DNA from: Mesorhabditis belari
Taxonomy: Eukaryota > Nematoda > Chromadorea > Rhabditida > Rhabditidae
Direction of reading: 5' to 3'
Assembly: GCA_958450365.1 (NCBI GenBank)
Contig: CAUEEP010000737.1
Span: 3,585,501-3,649,500 of the forward strand
Length of the DNA: 64,000 bases
The position numbers and the translations under genes are program-made. The notes beneath the pieces were generated by a model, which was not told the DNA's origin, did not search any database, and saw nothing but the letters and a program-made list of their open reading frames with translations. This document shows, one piece after another, positions 45,444 through 57,883 of this stretch. Position 1 is the first letter of the stretch. Each line of letters opens with the position of its first letter.

Positions 45444-45566
45444 CTCCTCCTACATCGTCTCCTACATTGTCTCCTACCTCGTCTCCTACATTGTCTCCTA
45501 CATCGTCTCCTACATCGTCTCCTACCTCGTCTCCTACATTGTCTCCTACATCGTCCCATCCTCACA
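45444..45566 (+). repeat. 12-bp minisatellite
   Basis: About ten units of TCGTCTCCTACA with C/T variants, directly after the 5S-headed repeat. The rest of 43823-46290 shows no gene. Confidence 0.9.
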
Positions 45567-46290
45567 AACGATACAATATTCACTAGGTCTTAATGTGTAA
45601 ATTGTGATTATGTGTGTGCAAAATAAATCACCGGTAACCCCAATATGCATTAAATCCAAGCTGTATTTATTTCTAGTTTTAAAATTTGAATGTTAAAGCT
45701 GTTTTGCTAAAGTTGCCTGAGCTTCTAATGAAGGAAAGAAGGAAAAAAAAATCAATCACAAACTTTCAATCAACTATTGGATCAACTATTCCTTGTCTGT
45801 TAGATAGTTAAAGTCTTTTATTAGCATAAAATAACTGAAAAATATTCATAAATAAGATAGGATTTATAAACGAGTACCAGAGATCATCACAAAGTTGGGG
45901 TTGACGAGTGTGAGTCAAAAACGGGGTTGAGTAGATGGTTGCTTGTGGTTGTCACGCGAACAACACCCCTTCCCTCCTTTAAAAGATCCCCTTCTCTTCT
46001 CATGTTTCAATATTTGCTCATTCTTTTGTCTTACTCGCACTTCTTCACCAATCTTTACCATCTTTTAGAGAATTGTCTCTAAAAACTGCACATCTGCACA
46101 TCAATGACAATTTTCGTGTCGAAAGTCATCTTATTTTGAACATTGTGCCCACAAATGAAAACGCATACTTTCTGGCGTCCTTATTTCGTTATTGTAGCAA
46201 AGAAACTAATGATTAAATACGTTTTTGAGCACAAAGTATACTTCCAATTTTAGAAGAATTGGAAAGTTCGAGATTTGAATCAATTTATTC

Positions 46291-46812
46291 GGTTGGTGAA
46301 TTGAAAACTGCCGGGCTTTGAACTAAAATTTATTCAACATAAAACCATAAATTCATTCCAAATAATTTCCATTATTATTGACGACTTCTGCCCATTTTAC
46401 AGGCAATTTGCGGATTCCTCTTTCGTAGTTGGATTCTGGTTTGTGTGTGAGACAAGTGTGAGACTCAAAAATCGAGGACTGGAGATGTCAGCTGTCAGCC
46501 CAGTTTGAGCACTTTCTTCAAAAGAAACCCATTTGGTGCCAATGGAAAAGTTGTAGAGAATCAAAAATGAGGCTTATAGCCAAATTTCCAAAAAGATACA
46601 CTTAGTAGTTTCGCTTAAAATGCAAGTTTTGTGAAAATTCGTAAATTTGGCATTTCTTCAAAACCAGTTTTTGAATCGTTTTGAAAATTTGCATATAAGC
46701 TTAGTTTTTGATTCTCTACAACTTTTCCATTGACACCAAAATGGATTTCTTTTGAAGAAAGTGCTCAAGCTGTCACCTACGACAATAGCCGGCAGTTTTC
46801 AATTCACCAACC
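46291..46812. mobile_element. Complete family D MITE with long terminal inverted repeats
   Basis: Starts GGTTGGTGAATTGAAAACTG and ends CAGTTTTCAATTCACCAACC. An inner inverted pair covers CTTTCTTCAAAAGAAACCCA (46513) and TTTCTTTTGAAGAAAGTGCT (46746). No coding capacity. Confidence 0.9.
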
Positions 46813-47165
46813 AAATAAATACAATTGATGCATCCAGCTGCAAAAAAATGACTCGATTCACTAGAAAAATGAAGAATTAACTGCACTAGGAAAGTCATAT
46901 TTACATTTTTGAATAGTTTAAATATTCGAATAAGCTTATTATTTGTTGTCGCAAGTTTACGGTAATTGATTGTGCTTGTTTCCGTTAAAGAACTGTAAAC
47001 AAAGAAAAGAAGAAACCAAAAAATGTAAACAAACAATGTAAACACTTTTCTTGTAAACAAACCCTTTCTGGTGCATTTATCTTTCAAGAATCGAGATTTT
47101 TGTCTACTAGAAAGGGTGTGTTTTCCTTTTTCAAGCACAAAGTACATGCTATAAAGTGCCGTAAT

Positions 47166-47315
47166 TGCTTCTTGTTTTTGAAGCTTTGATCTCTCAATCT
47201 CTTCTTAAGCTTTGATCTCTCAAGCTCTTCTTAAGCTTTGATCTCTCAAGCTCTTCTTAAGCTTTGATCTCTCAAGCTCTTCTTAAGCTTTGATCTCTCA
47301 AGCTCTTCTTAATTC
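47166..47315 (+). repeat. 26-bp minisatellite
   Basis: About five and a half copies of a unit containing AAGCTTTGATCTCTCAAGCT. Confidence 0.9.
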
Positions 47316-47653
47316 TCAATCTCTTCTTTGACCAATATTCTTTATAAAATCCTCTTCAAAATCGTTAATCTTTAAGGATTCTGAAACAATAAATTCTCAA
47401 GAGAATTTTCTTCAAAAAAAATTAATCACCATTTTCGCCTTTTACGTCATAATTTGATCAGAGAAAAAAAAAGCTTTATCGGACTTGTGAAATCACATTT
47501 CTCACACACCACTTAAAGCACAAACCAACACAAACAAAAGAAAGCAATCAAAAACGAAATATACTCGTAAAACACCAGGAAAATTTTGAATTTATTGTAC
47601 TACATCAAAAATTTATTGTACTACATCAATTCTCTAAAATCATTGAAATTTCT

Positions 47654-48728
47654 TTACCAAACTGCGTAGGCTCCATCGTTTTGGCAGAACCAATCATAAA
47701 CATAATGTCGAGTCATACAAATCGCTAACGATTGTGGGTAAAGATTGCCGACGTAACAAGCGAAGTCACACTCGGGCACTCGTTGCACACAGTTACCACT
47801 CGCTGATACTGGAATTTCGATCATTCGATACTTTCTTATGGTTAAAGCTAAATTCAACTTTACGATCAAAACAAAAAGTCGCTTTTTTTTTGTTTAAAAT
47901 CTTTCTCATTAGTATTGTGTTTTTTATGCATAACTAGACATAGGAAAGTGTAAAAACTGGTTTTGAATGGATGTTGGCTGTAAATTTCAATTAAGCCACG
48001 GTTCAAAGTAATGTTAGGCCATAAGGAACAGCCGTAGATCTGCTGGATTGATAATGGATCCCGATTTTATGCACCTCAGCCATTTCTACGGCTAATTGTA
48101 AGCTTGAATCAGTTCAACCGCTCAAACGATCTCTATTCACCTCTATTCATCTCTATTCACCCCCATTCATCTCTATCATCTTGTTCTCTATCATCTTGTT
48201 TTCTCTCAATCCAGGAATAGACTACTGATCCCCGGGACTTAGAATTGAATGATAGAAATGTAGGAATAATTTTAACTCACAGTAAGACACTCAGTTATCT
48301 CTAGCTCAATAAAATTTGAGCTGATTTGAACACTGTTACAGGTTAAGAAGCAGGCCAAAACTAAGCTGTAAGCCAAGCAAGTCCAGATTTGATTTGAAAG
48401 ACTGAAAGTTATCTTAAACGATTCTTTATGACTACCTGTATCAATTTTTTACATTTTAGGGGTAAATTTGGCAGGACGGCAGGCAGACACTGGCAAGCCC
48501 AGCTCTGGCTCTGGACTCGTCCTGCCATTGTCCGACTCTCTTTTTGAAGCACTTCTAATTAGTTGCTAAGACAAGTGAACTTTGTTTTGGTATTCTTTTG
48601 TAAGCTTAACTAGTGTCTGAGATTTCATTAAGATTTCATGCCATCAACTCACTTCTGTGTGGCACGAAAGTCCGTTTACAGTCGAGCAGACAAGAGACTT
48701 CAATCACCAGCAGTAACAAGAAAAACAT
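47654..48728 (-). CDS. Small secreted Cys-containing protein (89 residues), unknown
   Basis: Two exons, 48653-48728 and 47654-47847, in matching phase. The first encodes a clear signal peptide (MFFLLLLVIEVSCLL). The mature part is basic at first (RTLTIRKYR) and then has closely spaced Cys (CVQRVPECDFAC) and two more (AICMTRHYVYDWFC), ending in YAVW. Five or six Cys in about 70 residues suggest disulfides and secretion. No family recognised. The 805-bp intron contains a 335-bp repeat (48231-48567). The phase match and the signal peptide support the model; the long intron and lack of homology keep it tentative. Confidence 0.55.
48231..48567 (+). repeat. 335-bp dispersed repeat, copy 1 (family E)
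   Basis: Nearly identical to 50512-50848, same orientation. Starts GGGACTTAGAATTGAATGAT, contains GGCAGGACGGCAGGCAGACA, ends GCACTTCTAATTAGTT. No terminal repeats noticed and no ORF. Confidence 0.9.
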
Positions 48729-48881
48729 TTTGACCAAAGCGGAAACAAAGAACATGTTTCTGAATTGAAAATTGAATGCTTTCAATGATTTATGAGATCA
48801 ATTTCAATGTCATTTCAGTCAAATCAGTCAATTCAGATTGATAGAAGATTCGAAATGGTAAAGAACATTGAAACCAATTTA

Positions 48882-49098
48882 AAGCCAAGGCTAGTAAAGC
48901 CAAGGCTAGTAAAGCCAAGGCTAGTAAAGCCAAGGCTAGTAAAGCCAAGGCTAGTAAAGCCAAGGCTAGTAAAGCCAAGGCTAGTAAAGCCAAGGCTAGT
49001 AAAGCCAAGGCTAGTAAAGCCAAGGCTAGTAAAGCCAAGGCTAGTAAAGCCAAGGCTAGTAAAGCCAAGGCTAGTAAAGCCAAGGCTAGTAAAGCTAA
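48882..49098 (+). repeat. 15-bp VNTR
   Basis: About fourteen copies of AAGCCAAGGCTAGTA with almost no divergence; open in several frames on both strands (Lys-Pro-Arg-Leu-Val or Leu-Ala repeats) but without context for a gene. Confidence 0.95.
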
Positions 49099-49149
49099 AG
49101 CTAGAGCCAAAAAAGCTAAAGAAAAGGTATTCAGTTAACCAAAGAATAC

Positions 49150-50500
49150 CAGGAAATTCTTAAAATAAATTTAGAATTGAAAAATGTTTCAAAAATATTT
49201 CGAAATCCTGGGAAAATTGGAAAAATTGGGAAAATTTTGATGCTGAGCTCAGAAAATTGAGCTAAAAAAAGAAGTTTTGCGTAGAAATTGAAAAAAGTTT
49301 CTTTTTCTATCACGGGAAAAGGCAACTCTTTAATCTTTTTATAATTTCAAATCTTTGGGGAAAATTTAAAACACATTTTTCGAGTTATAAAGAAAAGAAA
49401 AAGAAATAAAGAGATTTCGATGAAAAGCTGAGTATTCAGTAATTGCTAATTTTCCAAATTTAGAGCTCTAAGTTCATGGAAATTTTGAGGAAACTTTTCT
49501 ACAGTAATCAGACATCAAAGCTGAATCAAAATCTTTATTGAAAAGTTTAAAAGAGATTCAGTCTTGGCAACCGATTTTGGCTTGCTATCGTGAGACTTTT
49601 CATTCAGCTGCGCTTTCCAATTTCATCTAAAAGTTTAGACCAATTAAGACCAATCAATTGGTAGACTTAATAAAAAGGAATAGCTTCAATAGATTCGCCA
49701 ATCCTGAAAAACCGCCGGGTACAAATTTATAGCTCAGTATCCTCTTTTGAAGCCATCTACAAAGCAAAAGAGAAATTCCTGAGAATGACTGACGAAATGC
49801 TCTTTGTGCGGCCGCGTAATAGCTCACGATCTGGAAAACCGTTTCGGTATAAGCAGAAAAGGAGGTCGGCAAATGAGCAGGCTTCGGTTTGCTTTTGGAG
49901 TCAGGAGCGAAAAATGCACAGAATCAATTCCGGGGCCAAATTCGGCTCCATTTTTGAGAAAATAAGGACAAAAGAGTTGAGACCGTTTGCCAATGTTTGC
50001 CCTAGGTTTTTCTCAAATTTCTCTCTATTTCTCTACAAAACCAAAGGTTTTTCAGGGATTATTTTGGTAGATTTCAAAATAGTAACTTTGAAACTTCAAA
50101 TCTATGAGGAAAGATGCGCCTACGTTTAGTGAAATGGGTAATTATGAGGGGTTTATAATAACAACTTACCCGGAATACCTTGTGATTTGTTTTTTCTTTT
50201 GAAAATAATTGAAGACCATGTCTAACAAAAAAATGATGTCTAGGCTACGATACGATTTTGAGGGAAAGGTTGCAGAGACATAAAGTCTTCAGAGCCAAAA
50301 TTCAGATCATAGGATCATCATCAGATCAGGGGCTTGGTTTGAATGTTGATCTGCTAAAACTGTGGGGATCTGCTAAAAGTCTTATCTGCTTCATTTCTTT
50401 TAATCGGAACAGCAACTGTGAGAAGTACTTGGCAGATGAAATGTTGAATAAAAAGAGTTTCAAAATGGTCACTTAGTCAAAAGTTATAAAAGTTTAATAC
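49150..50500. other. No gene recognised
   Basis: AT-rich unique sequence with short chance ORFs; none has flanking splice signals and recognisable protein content. Confidence 0.4.
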
Positions 50501-50511
50501 TGTATTAAATC

Positions 50512-50848
50512 CTCGGGACTTAGAATTGAATGATAGAAATTCAGGGATAAATTTAACTCACAGTAAGACACTCAGTTATCTCTAGCTCAATAAAATTTGA
50601 GCTGATTTGAACACTGTTACAGGTTAAGAAGCAGGCCAAAACTAAGCTGTAAGCCAAGCAAGTCCAGATTTGATTTGAAAGACTGAAAGTTATCTTAAAC
50701 GATTCTTTATGACTACCTGTATCAATTTTTTACATTTTAGGGGTAAATTTGGCAGGACGGCAGGCAGACACTGGCAAGCCCAGCTCTGGCTCTGGACTCG
50801 TCCTGCCATTGTTCGACTCTCTTTTTGAAGCACTTCTAATTAGTTATC
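50512..50848 (+). repeat. 335-bp dispersed repeat, copy 2 (family E)
   Basis: See 48231-48567. The few differences cluster in the first 40 bases. Confidence 0.9.
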
Positions 50849-51114
50849 TATAGTTATTGGACACTCAGTTATCTATAGCTTAATACAGTAGAGTACTCTT
50901 CATTAACTTTTCCGGTTTTCTAAGTTCTTTTATTGACATTTACTAGACTAGATTTTTCATTTTGAATAAACGTCAAAGTTTTTCAATAGATGGGCAATTG
51001 GGGCAACTGAAAAATCTTTGACTTGATTGATTTTACCATTCTAAGTCCCTAAAGCTTTGAGAATACTGTAGATAAGTCAAGAAAACCAATGTGGACTCAG
51101 TTTTAAAAAGTAGG

Positions 51115-51380
51115 TACCGTAAATACTGTAATAGTACCCCACCGCCAATAATGACCGTGCGGAGTGTTGCGTCGTCTAGCTTTGAACGAGTTTTTCTCGA
51201 CACTGGTCTATGCTACAATGCGCGCTTCGGTATCAAAAAATAGCTGAAATTCAGGGCTATTTTTTGATACCAAAGACCCATTTTTTGAAAGTAGGGGCGC
51301 TTTGAAAAAAATGAAATACTAGAAAAAATTTTGCGACTACACGACTGTACGAGGGGGGCACTATTACAGTATTTACGGTA
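51115..51380. mobile_element. Family A MITE
   Basis: Full palindrome starting TACCGTAAATACTGTAATAG and ending CTATTACAGTATTTACGGTA. From 51381 to 53390 I see only AT-rich sequence without a gene. Confidence 0.9.
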
Positions 51381-53394
51381 TGTAATATTTCAAAGAGAAA
51401 TCTTTTAGAAAGGTAATTTTCTAACAATTTGATTCAAGAAAAATTCAAGTCGTAACTTGGAAAATCAAAAAAAAATTAAAGAACATTCAAAAATAGGGTA
51501 TTAAAGCTTTAAAACTTTTGACTAAGTGGATATTTTGAAACTCTTTTTAATGATTTGATCTATCAGCTACTTCTCACAGTTGCTGTTCCGTTTCTCTTTT
51601 TTTCATAACATAAAATGACACAAGCAAAAAATGAGCAAAAAAAGCTTACAAATGAGAGATCCTTTGGGAAAATTAGCGACACGCGGTTTTAATTCCATTT
51701 CTTTTCACTCAATCAACGATCACGGGGTTGTTATGTAAGGGAAATTTTGCAAATATCAACTCTAAACTGTGTACCTGGATGTTTGTGTGTAAATTGTGAA
51801 TGAATATGGTTATTGGGATCGTGAAAGGTTGTGACGTAAAAAGTTTAGCAGTGTTTTGTAAATTTGGAAAGAGAATGGGAGCTAAAAGAGACAAATAAAT
51901 CTAGAGAGAAAGTGCGATCGTTTTCGAAAAAAAAAGATGTTTTAGAAAAGAAACTAGTTGAGAGGAACAGTTTCTTACTGTAGCCAAAGTTCGTATACTT
52001 TAGAAAGCTAACACTGTCGCTTAAACAGCCTAGGAACTGTAGGCAAAATCGAACGAACCGAAATCACCGCAAAATATTCCACTAGATCTCTTCAAAGCCA
52101 AAGATCTAGCATATAGAGAATAACTGGTTTAATAATTCTTATAAACAACTCTAGAGCTTAAGAAATAGATGAGATCTTAAGCTTTAAGATCTCATCTATT
52201 TTTTCAGCTTGTCTTAAGTTCTTAAGTTCCTTAAGTTTCTTTGCTATTTCTTAAGTTGACAGGTGAAATGTTGAAAAAAAAAAGAGTTTCAAAATGTTCA
52301 CCTAGTCAAAAGTTGCAAAACTTTAATACCGTACTTTCAATAAATTGCTTTTCCTAGTGTACTCTTCGCCAGTAATGCCTTTTCTAAAAGGTGAATTGTT
52401 TTACAAACTTCCTTTTAGATTTTCAAATTAATTTTAATCGCATTCGATGAGGAATCAAACTGTCAACTAAATTGGAACAAAATTGAGTAGAAAAGGACAA
52501 AAACTAAAGGAAATATTATGGTATTTTTCTAAATTATTCAACTTTTAGAAAAAGCAACGAAGATAACGGTAGGAAAACGACCGCCATTTTTTTTTCTAGG
52601 TGTCCGGTATTTGCGTTCTCAACGAGGAATCGAACTGTGAAACAAATGGGGTTACGTAGAACAACCTAATCTGAACTTTGGAGAATTTTAAAGACATTAA
52701 AAAACAAAAAAAAATCGAATTTGAAAAGCTACGATAGCTTTTCAAATATCCTTTTAGAAATCAGTGAAATGGCTTTGCACTAAAGTTGATTGATTGATTG
52801 AAGCCTATTGATTGACAATGAGAAAACTTTAATAAAGAATTTGCTGACCTTTAGAGACCTGTTGACTGTAGTCAAACGTGTTGAGAATTCCTTATATAGA
52901 TTGGGGTGTGTGAAATCCTCCACCCACCCTCTTTTTTTCCAAGAATTCTTTGTGGGCAAGCAGGTGGAAAACCCATTTTTGATCAACGGTCATAAGAAAA
53001 AAATTCCCATACAAATCCCACCAAAATTAGAAAATTTTCGGTTTTGCGAGGTAAACTTTAATCGAAAACTCCTTTGTTCCTCATTTTTTCTGACATTTCG
53101 AAATGAAAAGGTTTCCGTCGGATTAATTCGACCCAAGTACGGTATAATTGTCGTCACATTTGGGAAATCCCATTGTCTTTTCGGGTTTCTATTTTGAATC
53201 GAAAAATCAAATGCTGAAGATGATTTTTGTTGGGAAAAATGACTGATGTAACTAATTGATGCGGAATTTGAAATGGTAGCTTTGGAAATTGGGATAGGAA
53301 TTAGGAAAAGATTCGGATAAGATTATGATTTTCATTTCAGCTGTTCACAGTCTGTTCAAAATAAACTTTTCAAAGTTGAAAATAATGAGGCAAC

Positions 53395-54390
53395 AATTTG
53401 AAAGAATTTCTGATTTCAGAATAAAAGTAGTTCTTGGAGTTATTGCTGAAATTTATTAGCTTACTATCAATCGGTTGAGGGTAATGAGCAGAAAAATGGG
53501 AAAGCCTATTGATTGCCTATTGATTGCCAATTGATTGACAATTGATTGCCTATTGATTGACAATTGATTGCCTATTGATTGCCTATTGATTGCCAATTGA
53601 TTGACAATTGATTTACAAATTGATTTGTGATCGAAGCTATAACTTTTGAAGTAAAATTGAATTATAAAGATTTAAAGCAATGCCAAAAAAAGAAAAAAGT
53701 TTCACTGCATTGCTAATTTTTTTTATTTTCGGCAAATACCGTACTTAGATACTTTAAATAGCTTCATTTTTCCATTTTTTTTCTATCATATAATCAAAAA
53801 CTAAAGAGCTTTTCGATTTATTAACATTAACATTTATTAACATTCGATTAACAAGTAAAAAGTCAGTCGAAAGTTTTTGGTTGAAATTGATCAAGAAAAA
53901 AAAATTCAAACTCCAGAAGTCTCAAAAATGATTAGAAAAAAAAAAATGCAGGAAACAATGCAAGGAAACTTTTTCCTTTTTTGGCATTGCTTTAAATCTT
54001 TATCATTCAATTTTATTTCAAAAGTTATAGCTCCGATCACAAATCAATTTGTAAATCAATAGACAATCAATAGGCAATCAATAGGCAATCAATTGGCAAT
54101 CAATAGGCAATCAATTGTCAATCAATTGTCAATCAATTGTCAATCAATTGTCAATCAATAGGCAATCAATTGGCAATCAATAGGCAATCAATAGGCAATC
54201 AATTGGCAATCAATAGACAATCAATAGGCAATCAATAGGCAATCAATTGTCAATCAATTGTCAATCAATTGTCAATCAATAGGCAATCAATTGTCTTTCC
54301 CATTTTTCTGCTTATTACCCTCAACCGTTTGATAGTAAGCTAAAAATTTCAGCAATTCAGCAAAAACCAAGAACGACTTTTCTTCTGAAA
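53395..54390. mobile_element. 1-kb palindrome with minisatellites in both arms
   Basis: Outer arms: GTTCTTGG...GCTGAAAT, TAGCTTACTATCAA and GCAGAAAAATGGGAAAG (53430-53505) pair with 54294-54385. Inner arms: ACAAATTGATTTGTGATCG, AAAGCAATGCCAAAAAA pair with 53930-54060. Between them each arm holds a 10/11-bp minisatellite of ATTGATTGCCT or ATTGATTGACA units, about 125 bp on the left and 240 bp on the right (inverted). Loop about 53740-53930. Confidence 0.85.
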
Positions 54391-54845
54391 ATACATCACT
54401 TGGCTTTTTATGTTAAGCTTTTAAAAGACAAATTTCCGCTAATTTGCTTTCATCACTCGGATGACTCAAAAGCACGCAAAAAGAGGAAATTAAAAGGGCA
54501 TTTTTCGAGATTTCAGACAATTTTTATGCGGAAATTTAGCAAATTTTGGAAATTCAGCCCATCCAAAAGCGTTTCCGTGATCGAGTTTGCAAAAAGACGC
54601 CAGAAATGGGCATGAAATTGGTGAAAAATGTCGAAAATGATTTTGCTCATGATGTCAGCGTGTGACCAGGGTTCTTCAAAAGGCCATTTTTATGGACTAG
54701 CCAGAGAAAGCAAGGCTAAAACTAGTCTAGAAGTCAGCTTCTGCCCTGGTTTTGGTAGTCACTAACCAAAAAACCAAAAAGAAGTTCAACAATGACTTTC
54801 TAAAATTCTTGTGTGAAGGAAATTGAGAGCAGAGGTAAACAAATG

Positions 54846-55066
54846 GCTCTAACAAACTGTTTGTCCTTCCCTGGCTAGGTTTAAGTTGGAATATTTCAAG
54901 TAAACAAATGAGTTATGCGGTAATCCGACGCGTATCACTTGCAGGGGTTTTTCAAAAGCTCTGCTGGATATTTCACTAAACCCCAAAGACCAGGCATTGA
55001 CCCGGCTCTAACAAACTGTCTGTCCTTCCCTGGCTAGGTTTAAGTTGGAATATTTCGAGTAGAACA
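54846..55066 (+). repeat. Pair of 60-bp direct repeats
   Basis: CTCTAACAAACTGT(T/C)TGTCC followed by CTGGCTAGGTTTAAGTTGGA at 54846-54905 and 55006-55065. Confidence 0.8.
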
Positions 55067-55082
55067 AGTTGAAGCAAATGTA

Positions 55083-55880
55083 CAGGGTGCACCATAATTG
55101 CCGCAACAAGACAAGATTCTGATTTTAAGGCAGACAAGAGCAAAAAAGACAAATTTTTAACTGAGTAACATTCATTGCACATTAACAATTATAAATCAAA
55201 TATCAAATTCGAACCGGTCACCATTAGCTTTTGAGCAGGCTCGCAGGCGTTTCGCGAAGGCGTCAACGATGGCGACCAAATAGGCTAGATCGAGCTCTTC
55301 CCACGCTTTCAACAGTGGTTTCTTCAAGCTTTCGATGTTTTTATGGGGCTTTGAACAAGCTTTTAGCTTTCTAGAACCGACCACACGGAAAAAGCCATTG
55401 GGTTGAGTTCTGGAGAGCTAGGTGCAAAAGAAAACTCAGCAAAAGAAATCAAGTCCGGGAAGTTGCTTTGGCAGAACTCTTGGACTTTCTTGGATTTGTG
55501 GGTCGGTGCGCCATCCTGCTGATAAGTTCAAAAGCGATTTTCAAAATTTCAAAGCCCAGGGCAAGAGTTCATCCTTGAGAAGAGCCAGATAGTTATCGGA
55601 ATTGAATTTCCCACCAACAAATATGAGAGGAGTCTTTCCTGTTGCGGTAATGCCGCCGTCACAGCATCACAGCTGTGACGAAAACCATCACAGCTGATGG
55701 ATGCTGGATGTGCACTTCGAGAAACCGTAGTTTCGGTTCGGTTGAGATTTGGTCGATATTCGATCATTTTTGCCTGTTAAGAAGGCCTTCAACAGTAAAT
55801 ATCTTTTCATCTGTGAACAAGATATTGTGATGATCTTCTCCTAAAAACTTGCAGCTTTCGAACCAAAGAACATTTACAAT
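55083..55880 (-). mobile_element. Decayed Tc1/mariner-type transposon
   Basis: Minus strand carries transposase pieces in several frames: ILFTDEKIFTVEGLLN near 55826-55780 (first catalytic Asp context), VMVFVTAV, then the C-terminal KACSKPHKNIESLKKPLLKA and LRACSKANGDRFEF (55370-55196). Frameshifts and stops throughout. The end near 55083 reads CAGGGTGCACCATAATTGCC; the other end was not located. Confidence 0.8.
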
Positions 55881-56085
55881 ATAACGAAACTGGTTTATTT
55901 TGGAAACTGTAACCCAACCAGACATTGGTATTCAAAGGTGAACGTTGTGTCGGTGGAAAAAAAAATCAAAGGATCGACTGACAATCCTTATCAGTATGGA
56001 CCGGAAAAGCTGCCTTTGCTTATCATAGGGAAATCGGCTAAACCCCGGTGCTTCGCTCGATTGAAGGGAAAAAAACCTCCAGTGC

Positions 56086-56320
56086 TACACTACTGGACAA
56101 TGAAATATCATATTTGAAAAAAGATCGTCACTTTCGCCCGTCTGTAACTCCCTTGTCTTTACCGTATTTCTAAATATTAAAATTACCATTGCGTAGTCCT
56201 TGAAAAGAGCTTTCAGAAAATGTATAACACTAATAGTTTAAACCCAAAGAAAAGGGAGTTACAGACGCGCGAAAGTGACGATCTTTTTTCAAATATCATA
56301 TTTCATTGTCCAGTGCTGTA
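56086..56320. mobile_element. Family C MITE
   Basis: Full palindrome, starts CACTACTGGACAATGAAATA. Confidence 0.9.
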
Positions 56321-56572
56321 GGTCTGACTCGTTCAGATCTAATTTAGTAATCGCGTTCCAATGAGTCACTTTTTCGATTTCATCATTCTTTCATAAACCG
56401 ATTTTGAAAGCGCTAAACAATCTTTAAACGCAAAAGTCTCCATAAATATTGAACACTTTGTAGGCATGCTATCCGACGGATCAAATCGGAACAAACCGGA
56501 TCGAATCAAGTCATATCGGCATTCAGATCGCGATCCGATCCGGGAAAAAACTTTTCGGATAGCATGTCTAAT

Positions 56573-56915
56573 GGAATTTTCTCAGGTCTAGTGTGATCTC
56601 ATTTAGAAGATGTCAGCTGCATAATGAGGTGCACGGTTTTGGCATAAAGAAGGAGTTCAAATCAGGTACAATTTTAAGATATATATTTTAAGATAAATCA
56701 CTAATAATTAAATTTTACAACTGTTTAACGATCAATTACAAAGTTTACTTTATACGCACAAATCTCTCTTTCAGAACGTGGTAATCGCTGGAGAAATTAT
56801 GTAATTTTGCGAGAACCCGAGGAGCGTTTCGTTTCCGCTTTCGTCGACAAATGTATTTTGTGAGTTTTGTTTTCGTTTTGAGTCTAGAAATTTCATAAAA
56901 AAAAAAAGACAGAAA
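56573..56915 (-). repeat. 340-bp repeat, inverted copy of 40780-41121
   Basis: Near identical over its length; a half copy of a family C MITE follows at 56923-56996. Confidence 0.8.
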
Positions 56916-56996
56916 AAGAAAAATACGGTAAAGACAAGGGAGTTACAGACGCGCGAAAGTGACGATCGTTTTTCAAATATCATATTTCATTGTCGA

Positions 56997-57400
56997 GTTC
57001 CGGGAAAAAGCTTCACGAATCGGCACCAGAAGATAAAAGAAGAGTTGGTTTTGCTGGTTTTTCTTTTAAACAAATTTTTAGGAAGAGGAAGAAACAGCCG
57101 AAATAATGTCTCAAGGTGCCTGTGGAGCTTTTGTAACGGCGCTAGAAGACGAATATAAAGGTTTTTTTCTAGCAGTAAAGCAGAAATAAATTGGTTTAGA
57201 AGTCCGACAAGCTGGCGTCTATTCATTGGGAAAATTGGCTGCGAATCGCCCTTCTTTTGCGTTGACTTGACAATAAAAAGTCATAGATGACAAGTTCAAT
57301 TTTTGAAGATTACTTAACCAATTGGGACCGCCGATTGAAAGCTGAAAAACGCAAGATTCACATATACGTAAGGGAGGGGATGACTGTAGTTCAAATTCCA
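56997..57400 (+). other. Possible isolated coding exons
   Basis: Two stretches look protein-like: 57083-57160 (after a TTTTTAG acceptor; GACGAFVTALEDEYK) and 57287-57367 (MTSSIFEDYLTNWDRR... then a GTAAGG donor). I could not link them in phase to each other or to the GPCR at 60176. Treat as tentative. Confidence 0.2.
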
Positions 57401-57883
57401 AAAAACAAACAGATTTTAAAATGTAACTTTAATATAAAGTTCAACAAATCCTTCAAAAAAAAAACTCAAAAAGTTCCGCGGATTTTCTCGATTTTCCGAG
57501 AGAATTTTATGTCGTCGCAATATTTTCCCTAATCTCTTTAAATGACATCTTTTTTTCGGTTATTGTACTTATTGAAAGGAATTGTTTTTTTTTTAGATAA
57601 AATAGATTACAAATAGACTACATACAATGTGGGGAACAAAGGAAAATTCCGTTTTTTGTTTTAATCTAATCTTCACCTGTTTTCAATGGGACTCTGTATG
57701 TCACAAAGTCTGCAATTACAATAAATCTAAAAAAAACGAAGTGACACGACACTCGAGTTGGTCTGGTTTCGATTTTCTGCCACTGAATTATCCAATCAAT
57801 CATTTTGTAAGACAGAATTTGTCGAAAAGAACAGGTAACTTTGAGGCGAAGACTTTGCCTAATATAAAGTTCCTGCAGTTCAA

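Noticed and set aside
45406..45600. Ser-Tyr-Ile-Val repeat ORF
   Set aside because: 12-bp minisatellite after the 5S-headed repeat.
48790..49163. Leu-Ala and Lys-Pro-Arg-Leu-Val repeat ORFs on both strands
   Set aside because: Both are frames of the same 15-bp VNTR; no gene context.
49785..50129. 114-codon basic ORF on +
   Set aside because: No motif, no start context, no flanking exons; in repeat-rich unique sequence.
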